Part shown: piece after piece, positions 1 through 5,966 of the stretch | Layout of the letters: each line of letters starts with the position of its first letter | How positions within the stretch are numbered: position 1 is the stretch's first letter | Assembly (NCBI GenBank): GCA_902494545.1 | Contig: CABUTP010000026.1 | Span: forward strand, 1-11,708 | DNA length: 11,708 bases | DNA from: an uncultured Collinsella sp. | GTDB taxonomy: Bacteria > Actinomycetota > Coriobacteriia > Coriobacteriales > Coriobacteriaceae | Reading direction: 5' to 3' | Notes under the pieces: model-generated | Database searches by the model: none | What the model was told of the DNA's origin: nothing | The model's input: the letters and a program-made list of their open reading frames with translations, nothing else | Program-made: the position numbers and the translations under genes

Positions 1-1730
1 CCGCCGAGCAGGCCAGACCCGCCGTCAGGCATAGCTCCGTTGCCGCCGGGGTCACCACCGCCGGGGCCACCGCCCATGCTGCCGCTCGGTCCTGCCGTGA
101 CGATCGAGCCAGTGTGCCCGGTCGAAATCGTGCAAGTGGTCCAAACAATCGGCCCAGCCAAGAGGGCAACGATGCCGATTGCCGCAACGCCGCGGGCGCC
201 GTGTTTCAGAGCCAAAGGCCATGTCGTAGACAGGCAATCCTGCATCCAAAAGCCGATGATGCAGAGTGCAAGTCCTGCCACCACGCCAATCACGCCGATG
301 CAGACGCCCAGCCAGGCAAAACTGCCGGAGTGCAAAATCAGCGCCATGTCCCAAGCGCTTGTCACGGCAATCAAGAATCCTGCGACACCCGGCATCCAGG
401 GGCGGTCGTGCAGTGCAAGCAGGCTGGCGCCAAATATGGCGACCAGCACCGCGATGGCAGGCGAGAGTGCTACGGTGTAGTAGGCATGGAAGATGCCGGC
501 CATAAAGCTAAAGACGAGCCAGGTCACGACAAGCCAGGTGCCAAAGATGACAACCTGAGCGCGGCGGATGCGTGCAACGGTGTCCAGACCGGCCTCACCC
601 CCACGTTTGTCCAGATAAAACCTGCCAAAATAAACCTGTCCCCTTTTGGCGGGCGTGGCGGCGATAAGGCCGAGAATAATGGCAGCGAAGGCGATGGGGG
701 CGAGCCAGGTGATCTGGTCGCCAAAGTCGCTCGTCCATAGGCGGAACAGGCCGGTTTCGCCCCACATGCCGCCTTGGCTGCCGCCGCTGAGTGCCTCACT
801 CGCGCCGGGGATGACCGAGCCGGTTTCGTTGCCGGTTAGGCGCCCCAGGCCGTTGTAGCTAAACGTGAGCTCGATAAACGAATCGGTCTGCGATCCGCCA
901 AAGTAGGGGCGCGAGCCGCTCGGTACCAGCACGGTGAGCAGTACCCACCAACCAGCACCGACAACCATGGCGCCGAGTGCCACGACGGCGTCAAGCAGGC
1001 GGCGCGGCCAGGTCGTGGGCGAAAGCAGCAACATCGCCAAGCCAAAGCCGGGGAGCACTAGAAGCACCTGGAACTGCTTGGCCAAAAAGCCTAAGCCGAT
1101 CAACAGCCCGGCCACGGCGTACCAACGGGTGCGTACGCGGTTGCCGTGGCGGTCTGCCGGCGGTTCGAGCCCACGTAATACGCAGACGGCGGCACCCAGC
1201 ATAAGCAAGATAAGCAGGGCATCGGGGTTGTTAAAGCGAAATATGAGGGCCGCGACGGGCGCGGTGATAAACACGATGCCTGCCACGATGCCCGCGGCGT
1301 TGCCCCACGCGCGGCGCACGGTGGCATACAGCAGATAAGTGCATACCACGCCCATGAGCGCCTGCGGCAGCAGGATCGCAAACGAGCTCAAGCCCAGCAG
1401 GCGCACCGAAAGCGCCATGAGCCAGATGGATGCGGGTGGTTTATCGACGGTGATGGCGTTGCCGGCATCCAAGCTGCCCCACAGGAAAGCCTCCCAGTTC
1501 TTGGAGCCCGCCTGCGCCGCGGCGCTGTAAAACTCGTTGGCGTAGCCCGAGGCGGTCAGGTTCCAAAAGAAGACGAATGTGGCTGCAAGCATGAGCAGTG
1601 CAACGGCGATCCAGTCGATCGGGCCGCGGGTGGGGGCGAGCGATGGAGTCGAGGACGCGCACAGCTCGCGGCGAAGAGAGCGCGCCCCCTGCGAGACATG
1701 TGCTGATCGGCGAAGGGTATCAAAGCTCAT
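1..1730 (-). CDS. ArnT/PMT-type membrane glycosyltransferase (GT39-like, YkcB-like), 3' end outside window
   Basis: Open without a stop from ATG 1730 to the left edge (576 codons). Inferred role: transfer of a sugar from a polyprenyl-phosphate donor to an acceptor on the outer membrane face. Family signs seen: a first TM helix at residues 39-57, then the acidic-loop motif YANEFYSAAAQAG (63-75), VDKPPAS (95-101), FRFNNPDALL (164-173) and many TM helices to about residue 530. A Gly-rich tail follows (SMGGGPGGGDPGGNG, 551-565), as known in YkcB-like enzymes. The start overlaps the upstream GT2 stop as TGATG, which implies translational coupling. Oddity: residues 360-374 (PAKRGQVYFGRFYLD) are encoded by a dispersed 43-bp palindromic repeat (611-653) lying in a loop between TM helices, and the frame stays open through it. 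Family call is confident; donor sugar and acceptor are unknown. Confidence 0.9.
   Translation of the reverse strand, partial: MSFDTLRRSAHVSQGARSLRRELCASSTPSLAPTRGPIDWIAVALLMLAATFVFFWNLTASGYANEFYSAAAQAGSKNWEAFLWGSLDAGNAITVDKPPASIWLMALSVRLLGLSSFAILLPQALMGVVCTYLLYATVRRAWGNAAGIVAGIVFITAPVAALIFRFNNPDALLILLMLGAAVCVLRGLEPPADRHGNRVRTRWYAVAGLLIGLGFLAKQFQVLLVLPGFGLAMLLLSPTTWPRRLLDAVVALGAMVVGAGWWVLLTVLVPSGSRPYFGGSQTDSFIELTFSYNGLGRLTGNETGSVIPGASEALSGGSQGGMWGETGLFRLWTSDFGDQITWLAPIAFAAIILGLIAATPAKRGQVYFGRFYLDKRGGEAGLDTVARIRRAQVVIFGTWLVVTWLVFSFMAGIFHAYYTVALSPAIAVLVAIFGASLLALHDRPWMPGVAGFLIAVTSAWDMALILHSGSFAWLGVCIGVIGVVAGLALCIIGFWMQDCLSTTWPLALKHGARGVAAIGIVALLAGPIVWTTCTISTGHTGSIVTAGPSGSMGGGPGGGDPGGNGAMPDGGSGLLG
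611..653 (+). repeat. Dispersed 43-bp palindromic repeat, copy 1 (inside the glycosyltransferase gene)
   Basis: Arms CCTGCCAAAA (621-630) and TTTTGGCGGG (644-653) flank a 13-nt loop, giving a 10-bp stem with one G-T wobble. It is preceded by CCAGATAAAA (611-620). Near-identical copies lie at 5682-5724 (minus) and 6781-6823 (plus). On the minus strand it is translated in frame as part of the membrane glycosyltransferase. Confidence 0.85.
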
Positions 1731-2674
1731 CAGGCATCCGCCGCCTGCTTGAGGGGATAACGATACGCGCTTGTCGGCGTAGCACCTGCCTGCCCCTCGC
1801 TCGCCTTGAGCCGCTTCATGCCGGCAAGGTCCTTGCGCACCGTGTCGACGATGTACACGGTCGTGCCGGGGTCTTCCTTCCAGCGCACGGCAAACTCGCA
1901 CGATGCGATGCCCATGCGCTCGGCCAGCACCAAAAGCTCGGTATCGAAGAACCATTCGTTGTCCTGGATGAGCGGCAGCAGTGTGTCTGCAGCCTCGGCA
2001 GAAATCGCCTTAAATCCACACTGCGCATCGTGAAAATGCACGCTTAGATAGCTCTGCAGCATGCGGTTATACGAGCGTGAGATAAGCTCGCGTTTGACAC
2101 AGCGTTCCACACGCGACGCTGGCAGCAGGCGTGAGCCAAAGCAAACGTCGGCGCGTCCGTCCAGAATGGGGCCGACAAGCTCGGGAATCTGCCGAATATC
2201 GGTGGAGAGGTCGACATCCATATAGGCGCGCACGCGGGCCTTGGACGTGCTCCATGCGATTTTGAGCGCACGACCGCGACCCTTTTGGGGAATGCGGATG
2301 GCACGGAGTGTAAAGGGAAACTTGCAGGCGAGGATGCGGGCGAGTTCCCAAGTCTTGTCGCTGCTGGCGTTGTCGGCAATCACAATCTGCCAGGTAAACG
2401 ACTTGGCATGAAGCGAAATCTGGCGCAGCCGATTCATCAGCAGCATGATTGAGGAGCCGAGCTCGGCCTGCTCGTTAAAGACGGGGATGACAAAGTCGCA
2501 GTCGACTTCGCGCGGCTCGCCGCAGTTGAGGATGGATGAAGGGGAGGGCTCGCTTTGAGCTGCTTGCTCCGTCGCTGCCTTGGTTTGTGGTTGAGCGGTT
2601 GCGGGCGCGGGGCGGTTTTGCGTGGTCGCAGGTACGGCGCGGGCGTCCTGCGCGATGATGTCGGGCTTAGTCAT
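1730..2674 (-). CDS. GT2 polyprenyl-phosphate glycosyltransferase (DPM1/YkcC-like)
   Basis: 314 aa. Predicted to move a sugar from a nucleotide donor to polyprenyl phosphate on the cytoplasmic face. Residues 1-57 are an Ala/Pro/Gln-rich, probably disordered extension. The GT-A fold starts at DFVIPVFNE (60-68), then IADNASSDKT (99-108), KGRGRALK (131-138) and the metal-binding DVD within AYMDVDLST (150-158). The DAQCGFKA and EWFFDTELL segments are typical of dolichyl/polyprenyl-phosphate mannose or glucose synthases. No TM helices are evident, unlike CsbB/GtrB-type enzymes. The start ATG 2674 has AAAGG seven bases upstream. It lies 32 bp after the small membrane protein gene, and its TGA shares a base with the ATG of the downstream transferase. 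It would therefore supply that enzyme's lipid-linked donor. The sugar cannot be read from sequence. Confidence 0.9.
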   Translation of the reverse strand: MTKPDIIAQDARAVPATTQNRPAPATAQPQTKAATEQAAQSEPSPSSILNCGEPREVDCDFVIPVFNEQAELGSSIMLLMNRLRQISLHAKSFTWQIVIADNASSDKTWELARILACKFPFTLRAIRIPQKGRGRALKIAWSTSKARVRAYMDVDLSTDIRQIPELVGPILDGRADVCFGSRLLPASRVERCVKRELISRSYNRMLQSYLSVHFHDAQCGFKAISAEAADTLLPLIQDNEWFFDTELLVLAERMGIASCEFAVRWKEDPGTTVYIVDTVRKDLAGMKRLKASEGQAGATPTSAYRYPLKQAADA

Positions 2675-2706
2675 GATCGTGCCTTTCTGTATGAGCGTAC
2701 GAACGG

Positions 2707-3327
2707 CTAGGCGGAAAGGGAAGTCTGCGAGGTGTCGGCGTCGGCACTCGTGTCCGCAGGCGCATCGCCCGGGGCGTCGGTTGAGCTGCTATCGGTCGAG
2801 CCATCGACAGAACCGCTCGCGTCGGGCGTGCCCGTGGGCGCCTGCCCACTCGGAGCGCTACCATCCGAGGCACCATCGCCGTTGCTATTTGTAACGCCAT
2901 CCGGGCTCGGTGCCCCGCCGCCCTGCATGCCGCCCTGGCCGCCGCCCATGCCACCCCGCACGGCCTGGGCCGATCCGCCGGTCGCGGCGCTCATGATGGC
3001 ACCACCTGCAAGCCCGCCAGCGAGCCCACAAACGGCGGCAAGCGTTGCGACTAGGAGCAGGTTGGCGGCGCGACTGGGCTGTTTGTCGTCGTGCTCTTTG
3101 GTGGAGACCGTCTGCTGCGGAGAGGGTTCGGCGACATATGCGCGGGTATCGGGAGCGGGCGCCGACGTGCCGGCGGGCATGGTGTGCTCTCCAGCAGACT
3201 CTCCCGCATAGAGTGGATTGACGACCGTGGCGGGCACATCGCTCGCTGCGTGTTGGGATGCCGTATTGGGCTCGGCGCTCTCGCTGCCCGTGACACCGTC
3301 GGTATTGCGGTTGAACAAGCTGCCCAT
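2707..3327 (-). CDS. Single-TM protein with Gly-rich and Ser/Thr/Asp-rich tail, function unknown
   Basis: 206 aa from ATG 3327. GGAG six bases upstream favours this start over an in-frame TTG at 3339. Layout: a polar, probably cytoplasmic N-region (1-86); one strong TM helix rich in Gly and Ala (about 87-113, with GLAGGLAGGA); a Gly-rich segment GGMGGGQGGMQGGG (125-138); then a low-complexity Ser/Thr/Asp/Pro/Gly tail to the C-terminus. The N-region plus TM arrangement recalls actinobacterial HtrA-type proteins, but no protease domain follows. It is first in an apparent operon with the GT2 and membrane glycosyltransferase genes. Its exposed Ser/Thr-rich tail would suit an O-glycosylation acceptor, and its Gly-rich block resembles the transferase tail; both points are inference. 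I recognise no named family. Confidence 0.8.
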   Translation of the reverse strand: MGSLFNRNTDGVTGSESAEPNTASQHAASDVPATVVNPLYAGESAGEHTMPAGTSAPAPDTRAYVAEPSPQQTVSTKEHDDKQPSRAANLLLVATLAAVCGLAGGLAGGAIMSAATGGSAQAVRGGMGGGQGGMQGGGAPSPDGVTNSNGDGASDGSAPSGQAPTGTPDASGSVDGSTDSSSTDAPGDAPADTSADADTSQTSLSA

Positions 3328-3351
3328 AGTGTTCTCCAATCGGATAGGCGC

Positions 3352-3375
3352 GGAGCCGCCCGCGTTGGCGGCTCC
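3352..3375 (-). other. Hairpin in the leader of the glycosylation operon
   Basis: GGAGCCGCC (3352-3360) and GGCGGCTCC (3367-3375) form a perfect 9-bp GC-rich stem with a 6-nt loop. It ends about 25 bases before the minus-strand ATG at 3327. No T-tract follows, so it is not a classical terminator. It could affect leader stability or translation, but whether it is transcribed is unknown because I could not place the minus-strand promoter. Confidence 0.4.
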
Positions 3376-3390
3376 CGCATCAAAGGGGAT

Positions 3391-3425
3391 GGCATGGTCT
3401 CAACATGCCGTCGCGAGGTGGCATG
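3391..3425. repeat. Alternating GGCATG/CATGCC inverted repeats in the divergent intergenic region
   Basis: GGCATG (3391-3396), CATGCC (3404-3409) and GGCATG (3420-3425) allow two mutually exclusive 6-bp stems. A further GGCATG lies at 3479-3484. The 298-bp region 3328-3625 between the divergent operons otherwise holds the leader hairpin, a perfect palindrome and the putative two-component promoter. These six-base repeats are weak evidence for protein binding. Confidence 0.3.
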
Positions 3426-3514
3426 GCTGTCCTCGTGACAAAGCTGTTCTACCGCGGCCGGTATGCGTCCGGGCGCTCGGCATGTGCGCCTTAAGTTTGG
3501 CTAAGCCTTATCCA

Positions 3515-3530
3515 GCGTTTTTAAAAACGC
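3515..3530. repeat. Perfect 16-bp palindrome, possible operator
   Basis: GCGTTTTTAAAAACGC is a perfect palindrome with an AT-rich core, about 45-60 bp upstream of the putative -10 of the two-component operon. It lies between an upstream GCTAAG motif (3500-3505) and the GCTAAGGC direct repeats. A dimeric DNA-binding protein could use it. As RNA it has no loop, so a hairpin role is unlikely. Confidence 0.45.
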
Positions 3531-3542
3531 GCAGGTTGAGCC

Positions 3543-3581
3543 GCTAAGGCTGCGCTAAGGCAGCTTTCGGTGCGCTATTAT
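3543..3581 (+). promoter_or_regulatory. Putative promoter with tandem response-regulator boxes for the two-component operon
   Basis: GCTAAGGC occurs at 3543-3550 and again at 3554-3561, an 11-bp period (one helical turn) on the same face. A -10-like TATTAT follows at 3576-3581. No good -35 hexamer lies at the expected distance; the repeats occupy that place, as PhoB/OmpR-class activator boxes do. A related GCTAAG at 3500-3505 is four turns upstream. Autoregulation by the adjacent OmpR-family regulator is inferred. Confidence 0.5.
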
Positions 3582-3625
3582 CGGCAGTATCGAAACCTGT
3601 ATTTCCCTGCGCCAAAGGAGCAACT

Positions 3626-4315
3626 GTGAAGCTGATGCTTGCCGAGGACGAACCCGGCCTCTCCCGCGCCCTCACCGCGATTCTTCAACATAGCGACTAC
3701 GAGGTCGATACGGCGCTCGACGGTCTGACGGCGCTCGAATATCTGCTCGCCAACGACTATGACGCCGCAATCCTAGATATCATGATGCCCGGCATGGATG
3801 GCATCGAGGTGCTCAAACGCGCGCGTGAAGCCGGTAAACGCCTGCCCATCATCATGCTCACGGCAAAAAGCGAGGTGTCCGATAAGGTCGAGGGTCTGGA
3901 TGCCGGCGCCAACGATTACCTGACTAAGCCGTTTGCCGCCAAGGAACTGCTCGCTCGCATCCGTGCCATGACGCGTGCCGCGACGGCAATTGACGCCACG
4001 ACGCTCAGCGTGGGCAACGTGCGCCTCGACACGGCGGCTTGCACGCTCGTGGGTCCCTTGGGCGAGGAACACCTAGCCAATCGTGAGTTTCAGCTTATGG
4101 AACTCTTTATGCGCAACGCCGGGACGCGCATGCCCACCGAGCGTCTGATGCTCGAGGTTTGGGGCGAGGACGCGCCCGAAGGTGCTAACGTGGTGTGGGT
4201 CTATATCTCCTACCTGCGCAAAAAGCTGACGGCGCTGGGTGCCAACGTGGCCATCCGCGCGTCGCGCAATCAGGGATATTCGCTTGAGGTTGTCGAAGGG
4301 GACGAGCAGGCGTGA
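3626..4315 (+). CDS. OmpR-family response regulator
   Basis: 229 aa, a typical family length. The receiver domain (1-115) has the acidic pocket E7/D8, phosphoacceptor D51 in AILDIMMPGMDG, T79 in MLTAKSE and K101 in LTKPF. The C-terminal winged helix (about 125-222) contains REFQLMELFMRN, VWVYISYLRKKL and the closing RNQGYSLE typical of OmpR/PhoB proteins. The start is GTG 3626, set by a strong AAAGGAG five bases upstream. It overlaps the kinase gene by 4 bp (GTGA), so the two are co-translated partners. Direct repeats in its own promoter suggest autoregulation. The divergent glycosylation operon is a candidate target, and the downstream ABC exporter is another. The stimulus is not known. Confidence 0.95.
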   Translation: MKLMLAEDEPGLSRALTAILQHSDYEVDTALDGLTALEYLLANDYDAAILDIMMPGMDGIEVLKRAREAGKRLPIIMLTAKSEVSDKVEGLDAGANDYLTKPFAAKELLARIRAMTRAATAIDATTLSVGNVRLDTAACTLVGPLGEEHLANREFQLMELFMRNAGTRMPTERLMLEVWGEDAPEGANVVWVYISYLRKKLTALGANVAIRASRNQGYSLEVVEGDEQA

Positions 4316-5679
4316 GCGCACGCGCATGGTGGAAGCGCATGGCGGCAAAGCTCGGCATGGGCGCGGACTCGGGTAATCCGGGGCGCGCCGATGCTGCCAG
4401 TGCAATGGGACGTCGCCTGCGTCGCAAGTTTATCCTCGTTGCCATGGGCGCCGTGACCGTGGTGCTCACACTCATCATCGCCGGCATCAACATCGTTAAT
4501 TATTCGCATGTCTGCAAGATGGCCGATACTCGTCTGGACTATATCTTGGCAGGCAAGGACGGCATCGATTGGACGGATGAGCCCAAGACCGATCCCGGCG
4601 ATGGTAAGGATGCCAGCAGTAGCCAGGTGGGCATCCGTGTCGGGCATTTCGAAGGCATGACGGCGGAGTCTCCCTTCGACACGCGCTACTTTACGGTGTC
4701 GATTGCCGGCGGGCAGGTGACCGATGTCAACACGGCCCGCATTGCCGCGGTGGGTGCCAAGCGCGCCGCCCGCATCGCTGCAGGACTATATTCCAAGGGC
4801 TGGACCTCGGGCTTTTCTGGTAACTACCGCTATACGGTTACGGTTCAGGGCGACGAGACAACCTATGTGTTCGTGGACTGCTCGCGCGAGCTTGCAAGCT
4901 TTCATTCGTTTTTGAGCGCGAGCGTGGCAATCAGTTGCATTGGCTGGCTGGCGGTGCTGGCAATCGTGGCGGGCGCCTCGGGTGCGGTGATTCGGCCGAT
5001 GGTCGAGAGCTACAGCAAGCAAAAGCGCTTTATTACCGATGCAAGCCACGAGATCAAGACGCCGCTGGCCGTGATTGATGCCGCTAACGAGGTGCAGGAA
5101 ATCGAGAGCGGCGAGAGCGAATGGACGCAGAGCATTCACGAGCAGGTTGCACGGTTGACGGCGCTCACGGAGCGTCTGGCATTTTTGGCTCGCATGGACG
5201 AGGGCTCGGCGGGCTTTACTATGACATCGATCGATCTTTCGGAGACTGTGGACAAGGCGGCGGCGCCGTTTGAATCGGTGGCGGTTTCGCGCGGAAAGCG
5301 GCTGTCGACGTCGATCGCGAGCGGTGTGCGGGCCCATGCCGATGCCGCGGCAGTGGCGCAGGTTGTTGAGCTGCTGCTGGACAACGCCACACGCTACGCA
5401 AGCGAGGGCAGCGTGATTGAGCTAAGTCTGCGTGCCGTTTCGCGCGGTGCGGGCAAAGGCTTGGCCGAGCTTGTCGTATCGAATGCTGTTGATGAGCTGC
5501 CCGAGGGTGACCTGGACCGATTGTTCGACCGCTTCTATCGTGCGGACGTGTCGCGCAGCTCCAAGACGGGCGGCTCGGGCGTGGGCCTATCCGTGGTGCG
5601 CGCTATTGCCGAGGCTCATGGCGGGAGCGCTTCTGTCTGCGGCCGCGACAACCAGATCACCTTCACCGTCCGCTTCTAA
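4312..5679 (+). CDS. Sensor histidine kinase
   Basis: 455 aa from GTG 4312, inside the regulator stop. Cytoplasmic N-region, TM1 at about 39-62, extracellular sensor segment of about 140 aa (63-200), TM2 at about 203-224. The H-box is DASHEIKTPL with phosphorylated H246, and the dimerisation helices run to about 295. The N-box is ELLLDNATRYA (N358) and the F/G2 region is DRLFDRFYRAD then GGSGVGLSVV (420-429). Oddity: the G1-box position reads SNAVDELPEG rather than the usual DxGxG, so the first nucleotide-binding motif is degenerate. Such variants occur in some Gram-positive kinases, so activity is likely but not certain. The sensor domain matches nothing I recognise. The TAA stop lies two bases before copy 2 of the dispersed palindromic repeat. 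Confidence 0.93.
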   Translation: MSARAWWKRMAAKLGMGADSGNPGRADAASAMGRRLRRKFILVAMGAVTVVLTLIIAGINIVNYSHVCKMADTRLDYILAGKDGIDWTDEPKTDPGDGKDASSSQVGIRVGHFEGMTAESPFDTRYFTVSIAGGQVTDVNTARIAAVGAKRAARIAAGLYSKGWTSGFSGNYRYTVTVQGDETTYVFVDCSRELASFHSFLSASVAISCIGWLAVLAIVAGASGAVIRPMVESYSKQKRFITDASHEIKTPLAVIDAANEVQEIESGESEWTQSIHEQVARLTALTERLAFLARMDEGSAGFTMTSIDLSETVDKAAAPFESVAVSRGKRLSTSIASGVRAHADAAAVAQVVELLLDNATRYASEGSVIELSLRAVSRGAGKGLAELVVSNAVDELPEGDLDRLFDRFYRADVSRSSKTGGSGVGLSVVRAIAEAHGGSASVCGRDNQITFTVRF

Positions 5680-5681
5680 AA

Positions 5682-5724
5682 CCTGCCAAAAAGGGACAAG
5701 TTTATTTTGGCAGGCTCTATCTGG
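5682..5724 (-). repeat. Dispersed 43-bp palindromic repeat, copy 2 (directly after the kinase stop)
   Basis: CCTGCCAAAA (5682-5691) and TTTTGGCAGG (5705-5714) form a perfect 10-bp stem with a 13-nt loop. The CTCTATCTGG flank (5715-5724) matches the leader of the other copies in reverse. It starts two bases after the TAA, so it will be the 3' end structure of the two-component mRNA. No T-tract follows, so it may stabilise the 3' end rather than terminate transcription. Confidence 0.85.
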
Positions 5725-5784
5725 GGAAACGCCGGCGGGGAAGGCTGTGGGCGGAGGGTACGTCCCGGCGTGACGCTGCGGAGC

Positions 5785-5860
5785 GGGATGCACTTTCCTC
5801 TTGGGGCGCCTAGCGGAAACTGCATCCCAGTTTGAGGCTTCAGAACGGGACGCAGTTTCC
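5785..5860. repeat. Three-unit alternating inverted repeat
   Basis: Unit A GGGATGCACTTTCC (5785-5798), unit B GGAAACTGCATCCC (5815-5828) and unit C GGGACGCAGTTTCC (5847-5860). B pairs with A or with C over 14 positions with one mismatch each, so two mutually exclusive hairpins are possible, and A and C are imperfect direct repeats. It lies in the 284-bp gene-free spacer 5680-5963, which otherwise holds repeat copy 2 and the terminator of the GyrI-like gene. Confidence 0.7.
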
Positions 5861-5933
5861 CCTAGGAGATATAAGATGTGACGGGCCGCGTCAAGATAAT
5901 TACCGGACGGCCTGGGAGGCGGCTGGCTGGCTT

Positions 5934-5966
5934 AAAACCTAGCGCGTGAAATGACGCTTCACGCTA
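5934..5966 (-). terminator. Probable intrinsic terminator of the GyrI-like gene
   Basis: On the minus strand TAGCGTGAA (5966-5958, containing the stop codon) pairs with TTCACGCGCTA (5950-5940), giving a 9-bp stem with a 2-nt bulge and a 7-nt loop. GG and TTTT (5939-5934) follow at once. The T-run is short, so termination may be partial. Confidence 0.55.

Noticed and set aside
611..653. Repeat copy 1 as a frameshift or gene break
   Set aside because: The frame before and after the repeat is the same and continuous, and the downstream helices and HAYYTVALSPA motif are intact, so the gene is not a pseudogene on this evidence.
40..740. Plus-strand open frames of 146 and 208 codons at the left end
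   Set aside because: They are antisense to the membrane glycosyltransferase, whose minus-strand frame encodes coherent TM helices and family motifs. The plus-strand translations are low-complexity Pro/Ala/Gln/Cys runs.
2732..3438. Plus-strand frames opposite the small membrane protein gene
   Set aside because: The minus-strand frame has a good ribosome site at 3327 and a TM helix, and is spaced as an operon with the GT2 gene. The antisense frames show no family motif.
3488..5724. CRISPR array or phage attachment sites among the intergenic repeats
   Set aside because: The repeats are palindromic, few, irregularly spaced and in both orientations. There are no regular spacers, cas genes, integrase or tRNA target.
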